Shown one piece after another: positions 16,521 to 23,680 of a stretch of 32,269 nucleotides of DNA. The translations under genes and the position numbers were made by a program. Each line of letters begins with the position of its first letter. Within the stretch, counting starts at the first letter, position 1. The DNA comes from Chloroflexota bacterium (GTDB taxonomy: Bacteria; Chloroflexota; Anaerolineae; UBA4142): positions 1 through 32,269 of the forward strand of contig JACRBM010000089.1 in the NCBI GenBank assembly GCA_016219275.1, written 5' to 3'. Below the pieces are notes generated by a model. That model saw only the letters and a list, made by a program, of their open reading frames with translations, did not search any database and was not told where the DNA came from.

Positions 16521-17908
16521 CAGCGGTCCTCCGAATCCGGCACATTCACCAGCGGACGCGCGGCAACCCGCGCAACCTGGTCGAGCGACAAATCATCCGT
16601 CAATCCAAACTCGCGCGTCATCATCGCGCGATACGGCGCGTACATCCACAAATCCCGGTCGAGCACGATGACATCGGAACGCGCGCGCCACACATCACGC
16701 GCGTACCACAACGTAAACGTATGCGCGTCGCGTCCGGTCACCAATATCGCGCGAGGCGGCGCAGCCGCGAGCGCGCGCTCCGCCCATTCCACCGCGGTAC
16801 GATCCTCGCGCTGGTTCATCGCGCCGAAATTGAAAACGAGTTGCGCGAGCGGTAGGAGTAGGATGAGTAGCGCGAAATGCGAATTGCGAATTACGTGATG
16901 CGTAATGCGTGCTGTGTAATGCGTGCTGCGTGATAAACCGGCGGCAAGCCAGAGCGCGGCGAGTGGCAACGCGACGATGAGATACACGAACGAGTCGGCG
17001 GTATTGTATGTGATTGCGAACAAACTGACAAGTCCGAACGCGAGCATGGAGGATAGCGCGAACGTTGGTTGGGTGTGCCGCAACGTGACCAAGCCAAGAA
17101 TTGCGATCATCGCTCCAACCGGCGTAAATTGTTGCGCGAGCAACGCGAGGAACGCGATCACGCGCGACGGCACATCCCCAAGTGGAAGCGCAAACACAAA
17201 ACCGCGATACAGTTCGCCGCTCACAAACGACCACCACGCATCGAACGTCGCGATCTCGCCCCACGGCGACGGCGCGCGGTTCTGAGCGATCAGCGCGACG
17301 CCGTACATCGCGAGCCAACCAAAAAGAAACCCGCCGATTGTCTGTAACGCAGGCGGCTTGCCCGCCGGCGGGCGAGTCGCTTGCCTCACAAACGGCGCGA
17401 GAAAAAACAGAATCGGATGCGCCCCCATTCCGATTCCCAGAACTAGACCGCGCACCCACATCGGCGCATCATACATCGCGAGAAAAAATAAAAATGCCGC
17501 GCCCAATGCGGCAGGCGCGTACACTTCGACGATGATTGCCTGCGACCAGAACAGCGGCGCACACGCGAGCATCAAGCCCGCAACCATCGCGGCAACGGCA
17601 TTCGCACCGATGCGTCGCGCGGTGGCGACCGTCAAACCGACCGCGCTCGCCGCGCAGAATGCGGACAGTACGTTGAGCCGCCACGCGAGTTCGCCGAACG
17701 GGATTTGCGCGACCAGATTGCCGAGGAGCAGATAAAACGGAAAGCCCGGCGGATGCGGCAACGCGCCACGCGCAATCGCGCTCGCCAGATCGCCACCATC
17801 CGCGCCGTGGTGCGCCCAGGTCAGCGAAGGTGGCATCGTCGCGAGATAAAGCAACAGCGCGCACGCGCTCGCGAGGAGCGCGCCCCACCTTAACGCGATT
17901 TTTTCCAC
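16520..17908 (-). CDS. DUF2723 (TMEM260-like) polytopic membrane protein
   Basis: The 462-residue protein has about nine transmembrane segments. The N-terminus PPSLTWAHHGADGGDLASAIARGALPHPPGFPFY is the DUF2723 signature (acidic pair in the first loop, GxPHPPGxP). DUF2723 proteins are GT-C-like; eukaryotic TMEM260 is an O-mannosyltransferase, so a lipid-linked sugar transfer outside the membrane is plausible. I chose the GTG at 17908, giving a normal family N-terminus and a 19-bp overlap with the upstream gene; longer starts only read into that gene. Residues encoded near 16873-16933 (THYTARITHHVIRNSH) derive from an intergenic-type repeat and are not family sequence. Confidence 0.85.
   Translation of the reverse strand: MEKIALRWGALLASACALLLYLATMPPSLTWAHHGADGGDLASAIARGALPHPPGFPFYLLLGNLVAQIPFGELAWRLNVLSAFCAASAVGLTVATARRIGANAVAAMVAGLMLACAPLFWSQAIIVEVYAPAALGAAFLFFLAMYDAPMWVRGLVLGIGMGAHPILFFLAPFVRQATRPPAGKPPALQTIGGFLFGWLAMYGVALIAQNRAPSPWGEIATFDAWWSFVSGELYRGFVFALPLGDVPSRVIAFLALLAQQFTPVGAMIAILGLVTLRHTQPTFALSSMLAFGLVSLFAITYNTADSFVYLIVALPLAALWLAAGLSRSTHYTARITHHVIRNSHFALLILLLPLAQLVFNFGAMNQREDRTAVEWAERALAAAPPRAILVTGRDAHTFTLWYARDVWRARSDVIVLDRDLWMYAPYRAMMTREFGLTDDLSLDQVARVAARPLVNVPDSEDR
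16873..16933. repeat. Degenerate ACGCATTACGC-type repeat inside a coding region
   Basis: On the minus strand the segment reads as imperfect units of ACGCATTACGC, CACGTAATTCGC and AATTCGCATTTCGC. It lacks the GC-rich codon pattern of its surroundings and keeps the DUF2723 frame open. Translation gives a THYTARITHHV-like string, a known product of dispersed repeats in Chloroflexota genomes. Confidence 0.7.
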
Positions 17909-19041
17909 GTCACCGGTTGCGTACGCGTGGCAAAGCGCACAAACCCCGCCAGACTCGTCGCGTTCGCGAAACAAAAATAGAACGGCATCTGGAACAACCC
18001 CACGCGCATTCCCGCGCGTTGCAACACATAACCGAACAAGGCGAGCGCATAAAACACACTCTGCGCGAGCAATGTCACGCGGTAAAAATCGAACTGCGCC
18101 AGACCCAGGTTCGCGCCAAACGCGGCAAGCATAAAGAACGGCGCAACCCAACGCGCAATTTTGTGCGACCAGTACTGCCACACGACCAACCCGCGCCGCG
18201 GATCGAGCATTTCCGGCAAACGTCCCATCGCCTGAAATCCGCCCGCCGATGTCCGCACGCGCCGTCGCCACTCGCCGCGCAGCGATGGCGTTGCCTCTTC
18301 CCAGGTCACCGCGCGCGGTTCGTACACGATGCGCCACCCGCGCGCGGCGAGCCGCATCGTCAACACAAAATCTTCGATGAGCAAATCGGTATCGAGCGGC
18401 TGAAATAAATCGCGGCGAATCGCAAACAATTCGCCGACCGCGCCAATCGCCGTGTTGACCTCCGAATCGAGTCGTTTCAAATATGCTTCGTACCGCCAGT
18501 ACGCGCCTTCGCCTTGCGCTTGCAAACTCGCCGCGCGGCGAATGCGTTTCTCACCGCCGACGCACGCGACGCGCGGATCGGCAAAACTCGCGACGAGCGC
18601 GCACAACGCCGGCGGCTCCATCATCGCGTTGGCGTCGGAGAAGACGAGAATATCTCCCGTTGCAAATGGCGCGGCGCGATTCATCGCCGCGAGTTTACCG
18701 CGGCGCGGCGGTTCGTGCAACACACGCACACCGCGTGACGCGAACGCGCGCGCGATCTCGCACGTGCGATCCGTCGAGCCATCCGCGGCGATGAGAATGT
18801 CGAGCCGCGCGCGCGGATAATCGAGCGCGAGCGCGTTCTCGATTTTTGCCGCGATCACCGCCTCTTCATTATACGCGGCGATGATGAGCGACACGGGCGG
18901 CGTGATCGGTTGACGCTGCAATGGACGGCGACGAACCCGCGCGAGAAGCGTGAGCAAAATCGGATAGCCGGCGTAGGCGTACACCACTTCGCCAACCGAC
19001 AACCACAAAACGAACGCGAGCGCCCCGTCGAGCGCGCTCAC
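17890..19041 (-). CDS. Glycosyltransferase family 2, membrane-bound processive type
   Basis: The 383-residue protein has an N-terminal helix (about 6-27), a GT-A domain with VSLIIAAYNEE, ADGSTD, FSDANAMM in the DXD position, LIEDFVLTMRLAARGWRIVYEP (the ED acid/base pair) and EWRRRVR in the place of the QXXRW motif, then three C-terminal transmembrane helices. This is the layout of cellulose-synthase or hyaluronan-type GT2 enzymes. The GTG at 19041 overlaps the preceding stop (GTGA) and has GGAG eight bases upstream. It may build or extend a backbone, or act as a dolichol-phosphate-type transferase. Confidence 0.87.
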   Translation of the reverse strand: MSALDGALAFVLWLSVGEVVYAYAGYPILLTLLARVRRRPLQRQPITPPVSLIIAAYNEEAVIAAKIENALALDYPRARLDILIAADGSTDRTCEIARAFASRGVRVLHEPPRRGKLAAMNRAAPFATGDILVFSDANAMMEPPALCALVASFADPRVACVGGEKRIRRAASLQAQGEGAYWRYEAYLKRLDSEVNTAIGAVGELFAIRRDLFQPLDTDLLIEDFVLTMRLAARGWRIVYEPRAVTWEEATPSLRGEWRRRVRTSAGGFQAMGRLPEMLDPRRGLVVWQYWSHKIARWVAPFFMLAAFGANLGLAQFDFYRVTLLAQSVFYALALFGYVLQRAGMRVGLFQMPFYFCFANATSLAGFVRFATRTQPVTWKKSR

Positions 19042-19802
19042 GCGGCGTACTCCACGAGGATGTAACGACACCACGCGCGCACCGCCGGCACGCGCGCGAT
19101 CAAAAATTCGTCGAGGCGAGACAAGAGGGGAAACGACGTTTCATTACCCAGCGCGCGCGTAATCATCGAGAACAGATAAAACTCGCGCGTGCGCATCGCG
19201 CGAAAAATCGCGCCGAACGTGTTCACATCCGTATAACGGAGTGGGTGTTCGTTTTGCGAGTGATGCTTGTCGCGATACGGCAAGTGATGCCGCGCGAATT
19301 CCAAGACAGGATTGGTGCCGAGCGGTTCGAAGAAAAGCGCGCGCCCGTCGCACCGGAGCACGCGTTTCACTTCGCGGGCGAGCGGCGCGAGGTCCGCGTG
19401 ATGCAACAAGCCAAAGCCGACCGCCCAATCGAAAGTCTCGTTCTCGAACGCGAGCGTTTCGGCGAGCATCACGCTCGCGCTCAACGCGGTGTCGAGACGA
19501 TTCACGCGCGCGCGTTCGCGCGTGATGGCGACCGCCGATGGGGCGAGATCGCACGCGGCGACGCGCGCGCCGCGACGCGCGAGCAAAACGGTATTATCGC
19601 CGGAACCGCAACCCAGTTCGAGGACGCGTTTGCCGCGCAAATCACCCAGCCACTCGAACGCGACGCGACGCGCGTAACCCAAATCGCGCCGCCAGATTTC
19701 TTCATCGGGCGCCACGCGCAGATCGCGTTTGCCGGCTTGGAATTCGTCGCGCCAGTAGCGATCAAAGTGCTCGACATCCTGGCGCTGGGCAGGAGTCATC
19801 AT
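19038..19802 (-). CDS. Class I SAM-dependent methyltransferase
   Basis: The 254-residue protein has motif I VLELGCGSGDN (60-70), an acidic strand-2 end (VAACDLAPSAVAIT) and motif FDWAVGFGLLHHADL, the Rossmann fold of small-molecule methyltransferases. Its place ahead of glycosyltransferases suggests methylation of a glycan or lipid carrier, perhaps end-capping (inference). I start it at the ATG at 19802 with GGAG nine bases upstream. An ATG at 19841 in frame lies inside one arm of an inverted repeat and has no ribosome site. It is the first gene of the 17-gene run. Confidence 0.85.
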   Translation of the reverse strand: MMTPAQRQDVEHFDRYWRDEFQAGKRDLRVAPDEEIWRRDLGYARRVAFEWLGDLRGKRVLELGCGSGDNTVLLARRGARVAACDLAPSAVAITRERARVNRLDTALSASVMLAETLAFENETFDWAVGFGLLHHADLAPLAREVKRVLRCDGRALFFEPLGTNPVLEFARHHLPYRDKHHSQNEHPLRYTDVNTFGAIFRAMRTREFYLFSMITRALGNETSFPLLSRLDEFLIARVPAVRAWCRYILVEYAA

Positions 19803-19838
19803 CGGAATTTGCTCCGCTCGGAAAAAGTATCTCTCATC

Positions 19839-19935
19839 CATCCGTGCGAAGGTTGTTAATCATTTTTCCAAGGGATTGAGCGACGACAGCAAATTCGATT
19901 CCTAGGAATTGCGTCTTCAAACCTTCGCACGGATG
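19839..19935. repeat. 16-bp perfect inverted repeat around the start of the methyltransferase gene
   Basis: CATCCGTGCGAAGGTT (19839-19854) is inverted at 19920-19935, 65 bp apart. The spacer also contains a 12-bp palindrome (ATTCCTAGGAAT, 19898-19909). There is no T-run, so it is not a standard intrinsic terminator. It lies between the C25 lipoprotein stop and the methyltransferase start; operator, small mobile element or long-range hairpin are all possible. Confidence 0.75.
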
Positions 19936-19953
19936 AGCCGTCACCGAAAAATG

Positions 19954-22137
19954 TTATTTGTTCAAGATCACGCGCAACGCGGGATCGCCGAGAAACACGA
20001 ATGTGTCAATCACCTCGCGCATCTCGGGCAAGTCGCCGCGCATTTTTTGTTTGGCACGCATCAACGCTTCGCCCCAGGTCGCGGTATTGTGCTTGAACAA
20101 CTCGGCGTACAGCTTTTCCATCAATTCGTGTTGCGCGTCCGGAAATGACAAACCGGTCGGTACGATGCCGGCGATGATGCCGCCGTCATTTTTGAACAAC
20201 GCGTCTTCCGTCAGCGAATCTTTTTGTGGATGATAGAAATAGCCGTCGAGGCACGTCGGCGTGATAAGCAACGGGAGGCGTTCGCCGTTCTTGATCTCTT
20301 TGAGATTTTCGGAGCTGAACAGCGGGCCCGCCGCCCAGGTGTCCACCGAACCGTGCCCGATGTAACTGAGCATCCACGCGCCCTGATTCCACTGCGCGAT
20401 AATGTCGCGCCGCGCCGCGGCGAGATCGCCTTTGCGTTCGGCGAGATGAACTTTCTGCGCTTGGAAGTTGCTCGGTATGGTCTCGGCTAATTCATTCGCG
20501 ATGTCAGCGAAACTCAACTCTTTGTCGTCCGTCACGTACAACGCGCGGCGTTGCCAATCCGCTGGTTTGCTGTTCTCGTATGCGATGATCTTGTCCACGA
20601 CGCGTGTCACTTGCTCGGATGTTTTCGCCGGGATGCGCCCCAGCGCGAGCGCGGGCGCGCCGGTTTTTTCATCGCCGACGACGAACCAGTTGTCGCTCGC
20701 GGCTTCGTTGAGATTAGGCGTATCGAGGACGAAGGTCGGCACGAGATTTTTATTCGCGCCGTTCGAGTAATCGCGATAATCATAACTCGCTTTGCCGACG
20801 AGCAAGGCAAAGCGCGGCGCGGGGCGCGCCCAATCGCTCTGCGTCAAGCGGAGAAAATCGCGTATCGCGTACGGCGTTTCGTTGCCGCCCGCAAAATTAT
20901 CGTACACGTCGCCGACGGTGACGAGCATCGTCGCCAAGCCGCGCTCGGCGCGATACTTGACGAGCGGCTGAAGTGCGGCGACGAAATCGCGCGAAGCGTG
21001 CGTGATGATGACGTAATCCGCGCGTTGTTGCGGCGCGCGTAAATTCACATTCGACATCGGCGCGAGACGCGCGGGCGTTTGCCGTCCGTTCGGTCCCACC
21101 GCGAGATAGCGTCGCGCCGCGGTTGCGCCAAACGTCAACGCGCGCGCGGCGAGCGTTGGATTCGTCACGCGCACCGGATCGTTCGGATCGGTGATGTCGA
21201 GCAGCTCCACCACATCGCCGCTAAAACCATCCACGCGAAACGCGCCTGCGCCGGGTTCGAACGCGAGCGCGTCCGCTTGCGCGGTCAGCCGGCGCGTATA
21301 CGTCACATCCACACCGCGCAAGAGTACGATATCGGCTTGGGCGCGTGTGTCGCCGGGCGCGGTGAGACGCAAGGTGTTCTCGCCAGGTTTCACTGCGTTC
21401 GCGGGAATCGTCGCGGTGATCGTGTGCGCGCCTTGCCCGTCCCATTTGTCGTCGGCGACACGTGTGTTATTCCAAAAGAGCGCGATGTGATGATCGGGCG
21501 TCGCACCATCCTGGGTCGTGCCCCACAAGTTGACCTGGGCGCGCGCCGATACGGCAAGCGCGTTCGGCAGTGTAATCGCGACGGTGGTGGTCAACGGCGC
21601 AACGAGCGTTTGCCAAAACCAACGGTCGTTCAACGCGCCGGCTTGAATCGCGTAGAGATTCGGTTTTGTAACACGCAACGCGTCCGTGAAAGCATCCTTG
21701 GGCGCGACGCTCGACGCCGGCGCGACGCTTTCGCGCATTCGTTTGCCGGCATGCGCGCCCCACGTCAACCAGTAAACATTGAACGCCGAGTACGGCGAAC
21801 GACTCGCCACGCCGTACCAGTCGAGCGTGAAATTCGTCTTGTCACCCAGCACGCGAATCGGAATTTCGCGGTCGCCGGAAAAAACTTGGAGCGTCGCGGG
21901 ATCGAGGGTATCGAGGTTCGCGCCCGCGTCGCGTAGCGCGCTCGCGGTCACGCGATACAAGCCGTCCGTCGTGACGAACATTTTATAGCGCGGCGTAGTG
22001 AGCGGCGCAACCGTCGGGAGGACGGGTGCGGGTGCGGACGTAGTACCGGGTGCAGACGTGGCAGAGTCCGGCGCGATGGTTGGCGCACACGCAACGAGGA
22101 AAAGCGCCAGCCACGCGCAACAAAGGAGGATCTTCAT
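19954..22137 (-). CDS. Lipoprotein peptidase of family C25 (gingipain-like)
   Basis: The 727-residue protein starts MKILLCCAWLALFLVACAPT: a lipoprotein signal with lipobox LVAC. Residues about 40-390 are beta-rich. The C25 domain (about 395-727) begins with the RADYVIITHASRDF motif, followed by YRAERGLATMLVTVGDVYDNFA, LLVGKASYDYRDY, and the catalytic pair YIGHGS (His595) and TPTCLDGYF (Cys629). It ends FLGDPALRVILNK, as family members do. The ATG at 22137 shares its first base with the preceding stop; longer starts only read into that gene. It probably processes proteins at the outer face of the membrane. There is no C-terminal sorting domain. Confidence 0.9.
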   Translation of the reverse strand: MKILLCCAWLALFLVACAPTIAPDSATSAPGTTSAPAPVLPTVAPLTTPRYKMFVTTDGLYRVTASALRDAGANLDTLDPATLQVFSGDREIPIRVLGDKTNFTLDWYGVASRSPYSAFNVYWLTWGAHAGKRMRESVAPASSVAPKDAFTDALRVTKPNLYAIQAGALNDRWFWQTLVAPLTTTVAITLPNALAVSARAQVNLWGTTQDGATPDHHIALFWNNTRVADDKWDGQGAHTITATIPANAVKPGENTLRLTAPGDTRAQADIVLLRGVDVTYTRRLTAQADALAFEPGAGAFRVDGFSGDVVELLDITDPNDPVRVTNPTLAARALTFGATAARRYLAVGPNGRQTPARLAPMSNVNLRAPQQRADYVIITHASRDFVAALQPLVKYRAERGLATMLVTVGDVYDNFAGGNETPYAIRDFLRLTQSDWARPAPRFALLVGKASYDYRDYSNGANKNLVPTFVLDTPNLNEAASDNWFVVGDEKTGAPALALGRIPAKTSEQVTRVVDKIIAYENSKPADWQRRALYVTDDKELSFADIANELAETIPSNFQAQKVHLAERKGDLAAARRDIIAQWNQGAWMLSYIGHGSVDTWAAGPLFSSENLKEIKNGERLPLLITPTCLDGYFYHPQKDSLTEDALFKNDGGIIAGIVPTGLSFPDAQHELMEKLYAELFKHNTATWGEALMRAKQKMRGDLPEMREVIDTFVFLGDPALRVILNK

Positions 22138-23036
22138 CAACGCAAATGCGCGCGGAGGAAAACGAGCGCCGCGATGCCAAACAGGATGATACCGCCAAAT
22201 CCTAATGCTCCGGACGCGAGGACCATTCCCACTGTCGCGAGCGGTTTCCACGCTGGCGAAGTAATTGTCTCGGTCGCGATCTCTTCTTCCTCTTCCTCGA
22301 CCAGCTCGCTCGCAGGGTTGGGCACGATCACGACCGGCGCAGGGTCGGATGCCGGCGCGGAATTGTTGGCAACCGCCGGTGGAACGCTGGGCGCGGGCGA
22401 AGCGCCGGGTTTGGGTGCGACGGCAACGCGCGGCGCGGTCGGCGTGGCTTGGATTTTGGGCGCGGGTGTAAAGGTCGGCGCGTTCGGCGCGAGCGTGTTC
22501 GTCGCGGTGGGAATGGGCGTGGGCGTGTTCGTCGGCGCGGGCGTATAGGTTGGCGCGTTCGGCGCGAGCGTGTTCGTTTTCGTCGCAGTGGGTAGCGGCG
22601 TGCTCGTCTTGGTCGCGGTCGGCGCGGGTGTATTAGTTGGCGCGGTGATCTTGGCTTGCACAACATCTGATTGTTGGGTGCCGCCCGAACTCACCGCTTC
22701 AATCTTGTAATAGTACGTTTTGCCGGGAACCACAGTCGTATCTTCGTAAGAATAACTACCGCCGGTAATGCAGCCAAGTGGACACCCCGAAATCGCTTTG
22801 GTACCATTAAGTTTCGTGAACGTGCCATTCTGAGAGTCCGCGCGCAACACATTGAATACATTCGTGTTGGTTTCAGATGCCGTCGTCCAATTCAGTTGAA
22901 TCTTGGTGCTGGTAGCGGTCGCCGTAAATTTTTGCAACGTGACATTTGCCGAGACGCGCGCGAACGTAGCCGTAAAAAGAATCGCGACGAGACCGACCCA
23001 GCACAGGAATAAAAATTTTTGCCGAATGATTTCCAT
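22137..23036 (-). CDS. FnIII-like, Thr/Pro-rich surface protein with C-terminal anchor
   Basis: The 299-residue protein has a signal segment (residues 8-25), a single FnIII-like domain (about 31-130; LNWTTASETNTNVFNVLRA and YYYKIEAVSSGG), a Thr/Pro stalk with an internal duplication, an acidic patch of six glutamates, and a C-terminal membrane helix ending LRAHLR. Its FnIII domain matches that of 26704-27159. The ATG at 23036 begins ten bases after the signal peptidase gene; longer frames upstream lie inside that gene. It precedes a C25 peptidase gene exactly as its paralogue does. Confidence 0.85.
   Translation of the reverse strand: MEIIRQKFLFLCWVGLVAILFTATFARVSANVTLQKFTATATSTKIQLNWTTASETNTNVFNVLRADSQNGTFTKLNGTKAISGCPLGCITGGSYSYEDTTVVPGKTYYYKIEAVSSGGTQQSDVVQAKITAPTNTPAPTATKTSTPLPTATKTNTLAPNAPTYTPAPTNTPTPIPTATNTLAPNAPTFTPAPKIQATPTAPRVAVAPKPGASPAPSVPPAVANNSAPASDPAPVVIVPNPASELVEEEEEEIATETITSPAWKPLATVGMVLASGALGFGGIILFGIAALVFLRAHLR
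22459..22586. repeat. 76-bp-period direct repeat in the Thr/Pro stalk
   Basis: Two copies of about 52 bp (from 22459 and from 22535) encode the NTLAPNAPTYTPAP and NTLAPNAPTFTPAP segments of the stalk. The 22-bp identical core GCGCGTTCGGCG... recurs exactly, which suggests recent duplication by slippage within a low-complexity region. Confidence 0.75.
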
Positions 23037-23046
23037 AGACCCGAAC

Positions 23047-23577
23047 CTACCCTGCCATCCACCACGCCAGGGACGCGATGGCGAAAACAAGTATGCGACA
23101 TGCTCGACGCATGATGCGCCGAACCAAATTACGCGAGACACCGGCGGATTGCGCTTGCCACCGTGAACATTGCGCGATGACCTGGAACAGGATCCGAATC
23201 CGCGTCGAACGCAAATGCTTGATGCGTCCATCGCGCGCGCGCGCGCCGACCACGCCTTCATACGACCCAGGTTGCCACGCGCGATCTTCCACCGGTTGAT
23301 TATCGCCTTTGGTAACGAACCAATCTTCTCCCGCGATAACGCGACGTTCGATCAAGCGATGCGCCAACCACACATGGTTAACGGGATGCACGATAATGTC
23401 GCCGACGCGCACCGCTCGCGCGGCGAGCGGTTGAACGATAACCGCATCGCCCGGCGCGAGCAAGGGCAACATGCTCGCGGTTGGAATGGTAAAGCGCACA
23501 TCACGCCCCGCGCGTAAATGTTCGCCGATCAAATCGTTTGTCGCCAGAACGCGCGCTGACACTTGAGCTACCTTCAT
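23047..23577 (-). CDS. S26 signal peptidase, SipW/ER-like (Ser-His type)
   Basis: The 176-residue protein has FTIPTASMLPLLAPGDAVIV (Ser35 nucleophile), VGDIIVHP, LAHRLIER (His73 in place of the bacterial lysine) and VTKGDNQPVED (GDN 91-93). Ser-His active sites define archaeal, ER and SipW-type signal peptidases. Unusually there is no N-terminal transmembrane segment; instead a hydrophobic helix lies at the C-terminus (about 161-175). The ATG at 23577 is five bases from a TATAAT, so the mRNA is probably leaderless. It heads a three-gene unit with the FnIII protein and the C25 lipoprotein, which may be among its substrates or partners. Confidence 0.85.
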   Translation of the reverse strand: MKVAQVSARVLATNDLIGEHLRAGRDVRFTIPTASMLPLLAPGDAVIVQPLAARAVRVGDIIVHPVNHVWLAHRLIERRVIAGEDWFVTKGDNQPVEDRAWQPGSYEGVVGARARDGRIKHLRSTRIRILFQVIAQCSRWQAQSAGVSRNLVRRIMRRACRILVFAIASLAWWMAG

Positions 23578-23582
23578 TTCAG

Positions 23583-23611
23583 ATTATACGCGCCAATCGA
23601 ATGAAAATCAA
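23583..23611 (-). promoter_or_regulatory. Promoter of the signal peptidase gene, predicted leaderless
   Basis: TTGATT (23611-23606), a 17-bp spacer and a perfect TATAAT (23588-23583) lie five bases before the ATG at 23577. Transcription would begin at or within a base or two of the start codon. Confidence 0.7.
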
Positions 23612-23623
23612 TAGTCCGTGTAG

Positions 23624-23667
23624 GGCAAGTTTCTAACTTGCCACTAATCGCAAATTGGGAATTTGCG
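23624..23667. repeat. Two adjacent 19-bp hairpins of identical architecture
   Basis: GGCAAGTT-TCT-AACTTGCC (23624-23642) and CGCAAATT-GGG-AATTTGCG (23649-23667) each have an 8-bp stem and 3-nt loop. They lie between the end of the large C25 gene and the signal peptidase promoter. There is no T tract. They look like a dispersed intergenic repeat. Confidence 0.7.
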
Positions 23668-23680
23668 CCACTGGATCGTG

